Source of the DNA: Sphaeramia orbicularis
Lineage: Eukaryota > Chordata > Actinopteri > Kurtiformes > Apogonidae
Direction of reading: 5' to 3'
DNA length: 64,000 bases
NCBI RefSeq assembly: GCF_902148855.1
Contig: NC_043959.1
Location: 33,986,026-34,050,025, forward strand
This document shows positions 36,290-48,495 of this stretch, in pieces; positions within the stretch are counted from its first letter, which is position 1, and each line of letters begins with the position of its first letter. The notes beneath the pieces were generated by a model, which made no database searches, had not been told where the DNA came from, and worked only from the letters and a program-made list of their open reading frames with translations. The position numbers and the translations under genes are program-made.

Positions 36290-36442
36290 AGCTGCATTGT
36301 ACCCGTACGATAGCGCCATCCCGTGGTGCAACAGCGGCATTGCACCCGTATGCCCTCCCATGCTGCAACACGTGTTGGACAAAGACGCACCGAATGGACA
36401 CCGAACACGGGGCGGGGCCGAAACGTGCATTATATAGTAGGA
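36290..36442. repeat. GC-richer unknown repeat inside the Harbinger-like element
   Basis: The stretch from ACTAGCTGCATTGTACCC to ATTATATAGTAGGATT contains two related units (TTGTACCCGTACGATAGC and TTGCACCCGTATGCCCTC). The wording resembles the tails of some non-LTR retroposons, but I cannot name it. Confidence 0.35.
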
Positions 36443-37046
36443 TTTTTACTTTAGTTGGATCATAAGGGATTATCCAAAACAAGAAGATACTTTATATTGA
36501 AATAAATGTTGGAATGGCAATCAATTGCAGTTCGCTTTCTGACGGGACATTACTGTGTTTTGACCCATAATTAACTCATCCCTCATTTCACCTCTTCCAT
36601 CTCGTTTGCCTCTATGAGAACACTGTACTGTCAACAGTCAAAATGCCTCTTCGGTGACAAAGCGAATAGGAGCTTATATCTGCGATCCTCCATCTTTGTT
36701 GTTAATGTTCAACATGGATTGTCTGGAATGCTTTGAGGTGGGATGTAGTTAACTCCAAGTGAGATATATTTTACCTCCCAGCACTTTGGAATGCAGCATT
36801 AGCACTGAATGCGTACTTGACAACAGCCTATGATGTAAGTTATCGGACAGAAACACTAGTACTATACATGATCTTTTGAGATAACCAGCAATGAAAATTT
36901 ACTCTATGTACCCTTTGTTTCAGATATTTTTTTTATTGTGAAGCCTTATAGTACAGCCTTGAGATCCTCTGATTGGTACATTATGCTTCATTTTTGATAT
37001 GAATATAACAAATGCTCAATCAGAAATGAACTACAGGTACCCTTTA

Positions 37047-38557
37047 AGAATCAGTGATGCTGTTGCCTCCATGTTTGTCACTGGACTGCACTGTAAAGAT
37101 GAGATCTACTGTATGTCACTCCTGCAGTTTTCACTCCTAAAGCCACTCATTACATCCACCAGCAACATGCAAATAATTGAAGTTATTTGCATTTTTCAAG
37201 GTAGTTAAAGATTTGTTTACTCGGCACCTCCACCTCTTCTCTCTGTAGACCACACTTAAATTACTGACTGGTCCTATGTTTAGACACTCCAGCAGCAGCT
37301 TAATTTGTTTGGGGAACCTCTGAAGCACTTTTACCTCTGAGAAGGGAAAACATTGCAACAACAATTCTCCAGTCTGACATACCTATCTATATTTTGCTTA
37401 CTTTACAAGCTTTTCTGCTTCTAGAAGACTGAATATGAAGGAACAAATGCACCAAAAGATAGTTGTTTTTTTTTTTTACTCAGAAATCACCTTGTTCATA
37501 TAAAATGCTGCAATAAGGTGTCAGTCATGTCTTGTATAAAGGGCTACTCTTTTCATGTGTGCACTTCCTGTAGGTTTGTCACTAAAAAGGATTTATCAAA
37601 TTAATGATTTGCATCATAGGGTGCAGTTGATAATCGTATTAGAGTATGATAAACCTTTAGATGTGATACTTTGCTGAGGCTTAAATGGTGGACTGGGGAG
37701 TTTATAATTTAACTGCTGCCATGTATCCTCACACATCTCAGTGCGTTTTGTTAGTTTTTATCAGAGCACAATTTGGATTTTGTGTTAAGACTGAAACACA
37801 TTGCTGTCTGATAGATAATACTGATCACATTTCCTATTTGTCCTTTTACTGTCCAACTACATGCACTCCTGTTATGTTATATGGTTAGAAACATTTGCAC
37901 TAAGCAAGAGCACTACACTCACTTTGATTGTACTAATTTTTGCAGTTACATCTTAAATTTATTAAGGTATTTAGAAATTCTTTTATTTCAGACCACTATC
38001 CAAATTTATGATAGAAAACTAATAGCGAAAATGAAAACATTAAGGTCTGTTAAAGGAAATCAAAATGACATAACTAAACCCAACACATGCTGCATGTTTG
38101 TCTCCTATTCAGTGTTTCCATTTTAATGTTAATACTGGACTCGTCTGTAAATGCTGTTTTTGTCTCCAGAGCTTTACAACGATGTATTTGTACTATGTTA
38201 AATACGTGTTTGGATGTCTAAAAAGTAAACTACAAATGAACCTGACTTGTGAGTTGGCTATATTTTCATCATGTATTTATTGTCTGACTTCTGTTTGGCT
38301 TATTTATCAGGAGTTGATTAATGTTTTAGAGTGGATCATCTGGAGGGACACTGCAAAAGGTAGTTAGCAGGGAATGAGAAACAAGGATTATGTTTGTGTG
38401 GAGCAATGTGGTACATGTTTTAGAAATGCTGAGAGGTACATGTAGATGTGTATAACTGAAAATAAATAATACAAAATGAAGAGGAATCATCACTTATCCC
38501 AACTACCTGCACATATAGAAAAAATGCCCATCATTTTGGCAAAAATCGAGTTGATTT
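37047..38557. other. Gene-free stretch
   Basis: A+T-rich DNA. I see no exon, RNA gene or recognised repeat between the nested elements and the hAT-type element. Confidence 0.4.
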
Positions 38558-38737
38558 CTACAACCCAAGGTTATAATAGTTTAGGAGTTTTAATTATAGT
38601 TTAGTTTTAATTAGTTTTGACTTTTTTTTCTCTAATTCAGTTAGTTTTAATTAGTTTTTGGAGCAGGTTTGTGAGTTTTTATTAGTTAGCGTTTTTTTCT
38701 GAATGCTTAGTTTGAGTTTAGTTTTGTTTTAGTATTA

Positions 38738-38900
38738 GATTAGATTAGATTTAATTTATTGGTCCCCGTGGGGAAATTTGTCTTCACTGACTGAAACATT
38801 ACAGGAAAAAGACATTACATAACATACAAGAAAAAGATAACATAACATTACAAGAAAAAAAGACAGTAACATTATACAATACAGATAACAACAACAACAG
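38738..38900. repeat. Retroposon-tail-like repeat nested in the hAT-type element
   Basis: TTAGATTAGATTAGAT followed by TTAATTTATTGGTCCCCGTG is a wording common in fish retroposon tails. It interrupts the terminal TTTTAGTTTTAGT pattern of the host element. Confidence 0.45.
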
Positions 38901-39094
38901 TAGGGGTAGACATTAGTTTTAGTTATTTCATATATTTTATCTTCCTCACCATCCTATTCAAAGAAATTAGTGAGGTGCGAATCAGCGGGTTACTCTGGAC
39001 ACTTTATTTGGGGGTCAGGTTAGGGTGGCTCATTGACTGAGCAGAGACACAAACACATGTACAGTACAATGTATAAATTCCCTAGAGCAGGTTG

Positions 39095-39125
<31 letters not shown>

Positions 39126-39207
39126 ATCCATACACAGCGTCACTTACGTGAAAACAATGCGAAGATGTGCAAAGCGTGAGAGGAGATGCACAAAGCAGCC
39201 AGCAGTT

Positions 39208-39337
39208 AAACCAGATAGAAACATATATAAACCAGATAAAAGCATATATAAACCAGATAGAAGCATATATAAACCAGCTAACCAGCAGTTAAAGCAGACA
39301 GAAACATATATAAACCACTTATAAACATATATAACCC
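39208..39337. repeat. 20-bp minisatellite
   Basis: Units of the form AACCAGATAGAAACATATAT repeat about six times with changes. One unit is replaced by a longer CTAACCAGCAGTTAAAGCAG variant. There are no constant spacers, so this is not a CRISPR array. Confidence 0.75.
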
Positions 39338-40675
39338 AGTTCAGCAGCAGTAAACCACACCTTAGCAGATATCTAATCTCTTAATCATCTCCAGTTCCAT
39401 TATTAGCCAACTTTGCTTCAGTTCAGTTCAGCTAGCTGTAGCTAGTAACATCAAATGTTTTTAACATTCTAACAGGTTCCATACCTCTGTAATTGGATTA
39501 GTTTTCCTCCTCCTCTTTTCTCCTCTTCTAAACTGTGCAGTTCAGGCCTTGGAAGGCCTTTTCATGGTGATAAACTCTCCAGTCTTTACCTGAATGCTAG
39601 TTCAACACTGACTCTGTCCTTTAGCTCCACTCTGTCTCTGTGACTCACACGCACACACATGGTGCACAAAAAAAAAAAAAAAAAACCCCGACCCCACTCA
39701 TCACTAAAGTAAATCCCAGACAGGACTGTGCTGCTGTGTCCCAGCTTTAGTCTGTATGTTCTAGGTAGAGTGGGGACCAGAAGACGACTGGAAACCACAG
39801 TGACCAGACATGACAGACTGTGAAGTGTCGTACGGTGCCGCTAGCTAAAACTGCTGGGGTCAAATAAATCAATTTGATATCAATTGACAAAGACGAAAAC
39901 GAAGGGAATTTTATCCATAATTTTTATCCGTTTTAGTTAGTTTTGTAAGCTCACAATACAGTTTCAGTTAGTTATCGTTTTTTTTTTTTCTTTTAATTAG
40001 AGTTTTTATTTATTTCAGTTAATGAAAATGTTTTTTCAATTTTAGTTTTCGTCATTTTGTTCATTTTCGTTAATGATAATAACCTTGCTACAACCCATTT
40101 TAATTCCTGTTTAATTTGTTACGTCTATAACTAGTTACGTCACAACATTTGCACATATAATTCCAAGACTTCTGACGAACATTTCTCCAAGTACACCTTA
40201 ATTGTTTGTCAGCAGCAGCAGTTGTAGTCCATACTGAAAATATGTCCAAACTTCAGATCGATTACCAAAAATGTTCAGTTGTTGGTTGAACGGGACAGAG
40301 CAGCACAGTCAACAAATTGGAGGGGGTGGGGCCTGAAGTGGCTCATGTGCATTTAAAGGGCCAGCGCTCAAAATGACCTTTCTGGTGTCATTACTCAGAA
40401 ATAGGGTTGAAGATGGACCTGTGGAGTTGAATAATGAAGAATTCAGACCCAAGCATAGCATTTACAGTTTATGTAGACCACAGGGAAATGTTTTAAAATG
40501 TATAATTTTATTTTTAAAAAAAAGCAGAATATCACTCCTGTTGAAATTTAACCTAAGATCCAACTAAGGGTTTTTGTGCATGCTTGTTTCTCAGCTTTAT
40601 TAAACAAAACAAAACAAAAAACACCTGTCTGTTCAAAGGACAATCATTACTACTACTACTACTACAGTTATTATT

Positions 40676-40679
<4 letters not shown>

Positions 40680-40745
<66 letters not shown>
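40680..40745. repeat. (TA)n microsatellite followed by poly(T)
   Basis: About 20 TA units run into about 26 T, just after a short (TAC)n run at 40650-40666. Both DNA shape and assembly quality may be affected here. Confidence 0.85.
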
Positions 40746-40751
<6 letters not shown>

Positions 40752-43700
40752 TCGTTATTATTTTAATGTATCTGTTGTTTTAAATGTAAATGTTGTCATG
40801 CTGTTTTCACTCAAGACAATTTTGTCATGCAAAGGGCAGGAACTTGTACTTTCCTGGGTCTCAGGATGTTAAATATCACTTATTTTATTTCTGAAAGGGA
40901 AAGTTTTCATTTTGTGAAAGTTCAGACCAAACTGACTGTGTAAATTCTGAATGTAATTTAACAAATAAAATGAAACCAGTCATTTAGTGTAATTTGTAGT
41001 GAAATCATATGAAACTGTAAACTACAGTCAGACTCCCTTTTAGGAGGGAGATTATTTTTTAATAGTCTCACATTCAGTTCAAAAGGAGAAAGTAATGTCA
41101 AAATCTTTACATTTAGTTGAGTATTTTACTCTTTTCACTTAAACGAAACACTACTGTCTCAGATTCAGAACACAGTTTCTCAACTATTGAACAGATATAA
41201 TCACAAAGGGCTTTTTATTCAAACTTTCTATTTCACACTATGTCCAAGATATGATCATTTTCTTCGAAAGAGCAGGAGTCTTAATCTTCTTCCACACAGT
41301 ATAACCCTAACTGTATTCTTTATTTGCGACAAAAATACAACAAATTTACCATCAGTGGGGGACGCTGTTTATCGGTGTTAGATTTCTAATGAAAAACTAC
41401 TCAATAGGTGTGATCTTAGTTCCAGTTGTATGGATAAAACTAACAGACTTGACAGAAAATTTGCTTAAATTATTGTTACAAGGCACTGGCCATGACTGAA
41501 CAGACTGTTACATAGGAAAGGAGATCTGAATAAGTAACCTAAGTCATTTATTGTTAATTCTCTGCTCGTGAAGCCGTCCATGAAGATGAGTTTTACTGTG
41601 TTGAGATGCAGCTTTGAAGAGTCTGTCCATGGAAAATTCTTCACCGAAAATACCAAAATGTGAATAAAAATATTATTTCCCTGAGCAGCACAAGGTTTTC
41701 AAATGTTGAATTAATTGCAGCAGTATTACAGTATTTTGCATCCCAAGATCTTTTACATATTTTTTTTTCTTACACACTTTTTGTGCTTGACTCACTCTGT
41801 CGAAACTCTCCACACAAACCTATCAAGATACAACACTTACAGCTGAACATCTCACTGTGGTGAAATGAATTTCTGCAAGACAATCCTTTAGAAAATGGAA
41901 CTTTTGCTGGTAAGTGATCCACACATGCACAATTTCAATGTCTGTATCAAAGCAGCAACAAGACACTGATGTTCATATCACTGCTGTCTTTAGTGCCTTT
42001 CAGGCTTTTGTGAAAGACAGGGAATGGGAAAATATCAGCTTCAAGTCATTGGAAATACGTCTCTGTCTATTGCTTGGTCCTGTCTCTTTTACTTGTCCTC
42101 TTATGACTCCTTATTTTCTTCCTCTTGGTCTGACAGGAATATGGTTAAATATTCAGAATGCTACCCCTGAAGGGGCTGCTACATGTAAGATGAATATCTT
42201 CCTTCTTAGCTTCATTCTTTTTCATCTGTTTCCATGATGTAGCAGACATCTTGTCAGAATTTCCAAGACTTTGGAATTATTGACTGTGAGAGAATATTTC
42301 AAAAATGGCTAAAGGTGTTGAAAATTCAGTTTTTTGGATAAAGTAGCAAGCGCGCAAATCTAACGCAACCACTACATCCTGATTTCAAGCTGGAAGCGCT
42401 GAATTATGTTCACATTTTTTGTAGGCCTACTTTTTTTTTTTTTTGTGCCCTCTGGGAAATTCAACCTTTGCATTTAACCCCCACATGAAGCAGTGGGATG
42501 ACACTGAAGGCCCTGGGGCAGAACTAAACCAGTATCACAGTCGAAACTGACAGACTGTTGGGGAATTGTTTGCTTGCTGCAAAATACAAAATATTGTGCT
42601 GGTTTTGTGTGTTTAGTGTGTTGAGCTTTGCCAAAAAACAGTTTGTTGTTTCAAAAACCATGCCTTAGCAATTACATATCAACAACAAAAAAAAAGTAAA
42701 GCATTTATTGATATTTTCCTCTGTAAGAAGGTTTTTAGTCATAAAAACACTATTCATAAAAGATGATCAGATCTCACTGTAGCTCTGAGCTGCATCAGTA
42801 AGAAGATTCCAAACATCCTCTTGACCTTCATCACACTCACAGTTGTTGTTTTGGTTTTTTTTGTTTTTGCTTTTCAACTTGCAAATTTCTACACATCAAG
42901 TACATTTGCCTCAGGGCAAAGTAAATGAGGAAATAAGTGTTCCACTGACTTACTCAAAAGTTTTAACTAATTTTTTCCAGCAACTTAGACAGTGTTCAGT
43001 TCTTGAAATTTCTACATTTACATATATTGAAAAAGATTTTGACCTCGCAGTCTCAAATTTGTTAAGAGCATTTTTTTAAATTGTATTTGGGTAACAGTTT
43101 GTAATCAAATCACGAAACACTTTGGAGTTGCCGGTGACTTCACAGAGATGACTGAGATGGATCAAAATGTATCGTCCTGTCTTAGCCTGAAAGAAAACAC
43201 TGAGGTGGGTATGTTTCACAAAAATCATGATGTTGAAACAGATTTTCATTATCATTCATAAGATATTATAAAGACCAAACCACATTAGTTCTCTGTTCCT
43301 CTTCATAAATACTATAAGTATCTGTAATTCCATGTTAATGTTATGATTAATATTAATATACTTAATTTACCTTTATCTAACTTGAATAAATCACCTGAAA
43401 ATAGGGCTTGTTTTATTATTTGTCTTAGAATGATAGATACTGTGTGTAGGACAGTGACATCTTACAGTATATGATGCATAGTTGCAGATTAAACCACCAA
43501 AAATGATATGATGTAGTAAAAAGGAGCTTAAATAAAAACATTTACAGCAGCAAGATGCAACACACACGAAGTAAAAATACACTAAATACCACTCCCTGCA
43601 GACGGTGTACATCTGAACACTGAACATCTGGCCCTGGAGCTCAAGAAAGACTGAGCTGATATTATTCAGCTGAGAAAATAAAAGTGTCCCCTAGTATTGA

Positions 43701-44040
43701 TCTTTAAAAAAAATATGGTTCCCTGTGGTTCTGCATTGACTTCAGATACATTAATGAATTCTCAATCTTTGTCTCCGAGTTTGGTCTTGTTCCTCTTGTG
43801 CATTTTGAAGTGCATTTTCATTTCTGCAGTTTCGTTGCACAACTGGTGTAATGACAATAAAGCCTATTGTATTGTATTGTATTTATACAGATCATATGTA
43901 ATAAACAGCTGAAGTGTTTTTGTTTATCTTTTGCTGAATCCATGTGATGTTACCATCCTTCCATGCCACTCCTTTGTCAGCTTATGTAAAATGTTCTACA
44001 TCCTCCTCTGTGCTCTGAGTTGATGAGCTGTTTCAGAGAG
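40746..44040. other. Gene-free stretch
   Basis: I see no exon or named repeat. Bases 43780-43885 (ACAACTGGTGTAATGACAAT then AAAG and TGTAT repeats) look like a decayed retroposon tail. Frames of 60-107 codons here show no domain. Confidence 0.35.
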
Positions 44041-44044
44041 TCAG

Positions 44045-44160
44045 AAAATCAAAGTTCATCTTCATTCTGCACCTGAACAAGGGTTACTGGCATCTGGCCC
44101 CAGAGACCAAAGAACTGACGGCCCTCAAAACACCTTATGGCAGCTCAGGGTAGGGGGAGG
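44045..44160 (+). mobile_element. Short reverse-transcriptase-like fossil of a retroelement
   Basis: A short + strand stretch reads like the LNKGYWHL and KTPYG region of a Ty3/gypsy-type reverse transcriptase palm. It is a small, old and broken fragment without recognisable terminal repeats. The family call is tentative. Confidence 0.3.
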
Positions 44161-45498
44161 ACATCACTGCCTACCTCACTTCAGCGTGGCAGATGCCTCG
44201 CTGTGCTGCTTATGTGTGTGTGTGTGTGTGTGTTCACAATTGTAGAGCTGCTACTAGAAAACCCTGCTGTTACAGTGGGATCCCTGTTGAAATGGTACCA
44301 AGTAGTACCATGATACATTTATTTTATTTGTTTGTAAGTGTAGAATTCAGTTATGTCAATGAAGATTTTTTTTTCTATTATTGCCACAGGTTGCTTAAAA
44401 TTATTGAGTGACTTTCTCTATAGAGTTGTGACAAATCTCAAACTAGTGAGACATCAAGCAAAAGGGGCCCAAATCTGATCTTTTGTTTGTGACTCAGATC
44501 CTTTTTCTAAAAACAGTGTTAACACAAATAAATAACTTATACTTTAAGGTTTTAAATACACAGCTTTTACTTGTAGTGGAGTATGTTATCTGTAAAGGAA
44601 ATAATCTGAACACTACTAACTCCACTCCTTATGTTCATATGACTCAGTTCAGGACTGTGATGAGTTCACACTGGAATCTGATATTGTTCCTTCAACAAAA
44701 ATCTTAAAAGCCAAAGAAAAAATATCTCAGAAATGAGCACTAAGGCTGGGAATGTGAACACAGCCATAGGCAAGAGGCCTCTCTCTCTCTCTATTTATAT
44801 ATGTATCTGAACCATAACAGACCAGATTCTGTGATGCATTTTGCACTGTTCGCAATGTCAAGACAAAAAAAAAAAAGGACCAGTCACATATGAGGAAAAA
44901 GCTCAGATTTGGACCATTCTTCCTGCAGTCTCAATGTGCCCTTTGATCTGTCACTAATTTTCCCTTTTGTGTAACGTGGGCAGTTCACGCTTTGTCCAGG
45001 CTGTAAAATCACAGAGGACTATCCTTAGAGGTTTGACAAAAAAAATTCAAGTATAGCTACATTATATCTGATCTGTATGTTTATGTTGTACGGTCATTAA
45101 GCTGCCAGGGTAAGTTTTTGAACGGCTAACGCCTCATCAAATGACGTCCAGGAAAACAGAAGAATCACAGCAGATCTAATCTAGTATTATCAACCCGTAG
45201 CCGTGCAGCCAGGTTCAGGGCTTTTGTCGCCATGGTGACAAGCTGTTTCTAAACAGCAGACATGTACAGTGATGTCAATGTGAAAACCTTATGTTGTTTT
45301 CTCTTCCCACATAAAACCATCAGTCAGTTTCTGTTATCCACTGTGAAGTGTGCAAACATCGGTGTGCTGGCAGTTAGACTGAAGGTTTTTTTTTTTGTGC
45401 ACCACTAGTCACAGCAGACTCTGACACCTGTTTTCTACTCAGTAATGACACAAAGAACTATGCAAGGTCAGAACCAGAGGAGTCACACATGAAAACAC

Positions 45499-45504
45499 TT
45501 TATT
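45499..45504 (-). terminator. mrps11: mrps11 polyadenylation signal
   Basis: TTTATT on the + strand is AATAAA on the - strand, 48 bases after the mrps11 stop codon, so the 3' UTR is very short. Confidence 0.7.
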
Positions 45505-45552
45505 AGTACACTACAGTTTCCTCCTGTTGCACATCATTTGGGTATATAGAGA

Positions 45553-47883
45553 TCACAACCTCCTGGCTTTACGTGGGCGGCATCCATTATGTGGCACGGG
45601 GGTGTTGTCAGTGATCGATACCACCTCCAGGCCTCCCATTGTCAAGCCTTTGATCGCTGACTGCACAACACAGACAAAAACATTCAGTAATTAACATAGC
45701 AAATACAAACAGATTAAGATGGCTGTAAGTTGTTAACCTGATGTGATCATCTTTATCAAAAGTCTGAAAATAATTAGGCCTGATATCCTCACTTGGCGAC
45801 AGCTTCATCTATGTTCCTACTAAGTTTAGAACTGGATCAGTAGAGATACAGGAAGCAAAGGGAAGGAAAAAAAACTACATAAGACAAACAGGCATCTCTA
45901 TCTGTTGCTGTACTCTTTCATACTTAAATACTGACATGTCTGAGAGTACCTTGATAACACTGCAACTTTAAACTGAATTTGAGAACTAAAACGACCATTA
46001 CTGATATAAATAAAAGACCCACTTCTCATGTTGTACCATGGTGCTGAACTTTGTTGATGTTCCAAATGAAAACCCAGAGAAACACTGGGTGATGGCAGCC
46101 ATTTGTTGGTGTCTTTTTAATACCACATTTACATTTTTCCTTGTACAACTTGAAAGCCTTTATACCCAATGTTTATACTTAAGAGCATTTTCTTGCACAA
46201 AATGGTTCAGGCTTCATATACCATCCCCTTCAGCACTTTTCAACCAACCACTCAACCCAGAGAGATTTTAAGTGATTTCAAAATCATATTTAAGATATTT
46301 TAAGGACAAAAAAATTCTGATTATTGGATTTTCAACTTTTTATGACTTTTAAGAACCTGCAGAAACTCTGAATACAAGACCAAAGTAGAAAATAACATCC
46401 TGAACAGTACTTCTACTCACCAGACGTCCGGGACCAATACCTTTGACCAGGACACGAACATATGTCACTCCCTTTGCCATGGCTTTCTGTTCATGGAGAC
46501 ACATAAAAGGTATTTGTTTTATGTGTGCAGTCAATGATTTAACTTTCCTACCGAGGTCACCCGGATGAGATTAATTTTGGTGACCTCTAATATTCCTCTG
46601 ACATATAAGTAGCTTAAAAAGCAACATGTGCTGAATAAGAAGACCTGACAGTTGTACACGTCTTAGAAATAAATGTGAAAACTTACTGTAGCTGCAGAGA
46701 TGGCTGCAACCTGAGCAGCAATAGGTGTTGACCTCTTGGAGTTCTTAAAGCCCTCTGTTCCACAGGACGTTCTGACCATAGGTTGTCCTTCATTGTCTGT
46801 CAGCTGGATGTGTGTGCTGATACAAGACAGGACAAGTGGTATTTATCTTTGAGGTCTCAACCGCATATACATAACACATTGTCATTATTTTAATGCAAAT
46901 ACTTTACACAGTATTTACTTTAAAAAAAAAAAATAAATTTAGATCTCATGTTGACAGACTTATTTACTTATTTGAATTGTTTCTATTTCAAATGACAAAT
47001 CAACAATCCATGCTCAAACAGAAAGCTTCCTAGTTTCCTTAAAGGTACATGAATATCCAATTGCAAACACTGATGTGGATTTATTAGATATTATCTGTTA
47101 TGCACTGATATTGACTGGATCTATGATAAAAACAATACTGGTGCAAACAAAATGGTACAATTTTGCAACAGTGCTGCAACAGGCTTTCTTTTAAGTATAA
47201 ATAAATAACTGACACAATCCTTTCAATCAGGTGGTGACTATATATCCAAACCTTAAGCATATTCGTTTGTGCAGGAATGAGTACCCTTAATTTACAATGA
47301 GACTATTATTACTCTATAACTGCTAATGTGAAACTTTTTTATTTAAACGTGCAGTTTCCACTTACTTGTTGTATGTGGCCTTTATGTGAACAATAGGTAA
47401 CTCCTCAAACTTTTTTCCACCCCACCTCAGCGGACTATCCTGACCAGGCAGCGGTGGAAAATGGCTGAAACATTAGCATTAAGTCATCATCTGATCAACG
47501 CCGACTCAATACAAAGAAAACCTCAATCACAGTCTACTTTGTTGGCATGCGTGTGGATGGACTGGTTGTTGGGTTTTCTCACCTGAAGTCTCTGGAATCT
47601 GGGGGAGATGCTGCATTTTCCTGAAATCTGACAGCACTGCTACAAAACGATCGCTGCAACATACCCCATCTAAAAAGAAAGTGCACGTTTTAATTTTTAT
47701 CATTATCCTCGATTTTTAGTTTTAGTTAGGCTAATAAAAACACATTAGCAACAGACTGACAAGTTAGCTAACAGGGACGTTAGAAGACACTTACCGTGTA
47801 CTTCCGTTTGCATTTAAGGAAGCAGCAAGCTGTCGGCACACCAGACTCACAGAGTTAAGTAATACACCATTTAACTTATTCAT
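45553..47883 (-). CDS. mrps11: Mitochondrial ribosomal protein uS11m (MRPS11)
   Basis: A component of the small mitoribosomal subunit; uS11 sits at the platform near the mRNA exit and 12S rRNA. Exons in reading order on the - strand: 47883-47795, 47669-47583, 47464-47366, 46816-46687, 46486-46421, 45660-45553. The sum is 579 nt, or 192 residues (human 194), with consistent phases and GT-AG borders. Residues 1-50 look like a mitochondrial presequence (start [19 protein letters not shown]). The uS11 fold follows, from HIKATYNNTHI through KGIGPGR (150-156) to the signature [13 protein letters not shown] at the C terminus. It shares its promoter region with mrpl46, which faces away on the other strand. 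Confidence 0.95.
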
Positions 47884-48487
47884 ATTTCCTTTCGTTATAA
47901 AACAAAATGAATGTCAAATCTCAAGCTAATAGTTACACATAACAAAACGTGACATTGAAGCTGCTACATTCAGAGCATCCCAGGCAATGTTGTCTTTAAT
48001 TTGGGGGTGTAAAGGGTACCAACAACATATTTACTACGCATAAAAATAGAATTATTATCTATAAAATATAAATAAAACTATTATAAAAATGATATTAATC
48101 CAAGTATAAGTCTTAGTTGAATATATAAAGATGTTTTTTTTGTTAAAAGAAAATCAAATCACTTGTCAGAGTCCCCCACTGTTATCCAAATGGACTATTC
48201 TACTTTTCTGAACAGAATTGTGGGTAGTAGTCTGGAAAACGATGCCTTCAGGTACTTCTAAACCGTAGTAAATATGACTTTTCCAAAGGTCCCCGATCAA
48301 CCACAAAGTAAATTGTCCATCAAATTCTGGCATTCATTTAAATTTAACGATAAAATAGACTATATAATATTGAATCTATGTAATTCTAGTTTTTAGGTTC
48401 TGGTATTCGAGATGCATCTCCGTCATATTTTCATGGGGGTTCAGGTCACGACTTTTCCCACACACATTGTGAACGTACCAGAGGAAA
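47884..48487. promoter_or_regulatory. Shared bidirectional promoter of mrps11 and mrpl46
   Basis: Only 604 bp separate the two start codons, which point away from each other. No TATA box is evident for either gene. Head-to-head MRPS11/MRPL46 is also known in mammals, so the arrangement is conserved. Confidence 0.75.
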
Positions 48488-48495
48488 ATGGCGGC
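48485..48495 (+). promoter_or_regulatory. YY1-type motif over the mrpl46 start codon
   Basis: AAAATGGCGGC matches the YY1 consensus AANATGGCGGC and contains the mrpl46 ATG (48488-48490). YY1 sites overlapping the start codon are known in many ribosomal and mitochondrial protein genes. Confidence 0.6.

Larger units (their letters stand above)
35700..36798. mobile_element. PIF/Harbinger-like element, middle layer of the nest
   Basis: The left end TGGTGTGTTCCAAAGTGCTG and the right end, read on the other strand, TGCTGCATTCCAAAGTGCTG are clear inverted repeats. The flanking triplets are TAA (35697-35699) and TTA (36799-36801), near the TWA duplication of Harbinger elements but not identical. No transposase frame is seen. 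Confidence 0.6.
35274..37046. mobile_element. TTAA-flanked element, outer layer of a three-level nest
   Basis: The left end TTAAAGTGTACCTGTA and the right end, read on the other strand, TTAAAGGGTACCTGTA form an inverted repeat bounded by TTAA. Without the inner insertion (35700-36798) it would be about 670 bp. It has no coding frame. Confidence 0.65.
38566..40087. mobile_element. hAT-type element with 8-bp duplication and internal insertions
   Basis: The element begins CAAGGTTATAATAG and ends GATAATAACCTTG. Identical 8-bp flanks CTACAACC lie at 38558-38565 and 40088-40095. The terminal zones are rich in TTAGTTTTAATTAG-like wording, typical of a common fish repeat. The middle carries a retroposon-tail-like insertion (38738-38900), a (GT)n array (39097-39125) and a 20-bp minisatellite. 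No transposase frame is visible. Confidence 0.7.

Noticed and set aside
39208-39337. CRISPR-like array
   Set aside because: The 20-bp units are directly adjacent without unique spacers, and the host is a vertebrate; it is a minisatellite.
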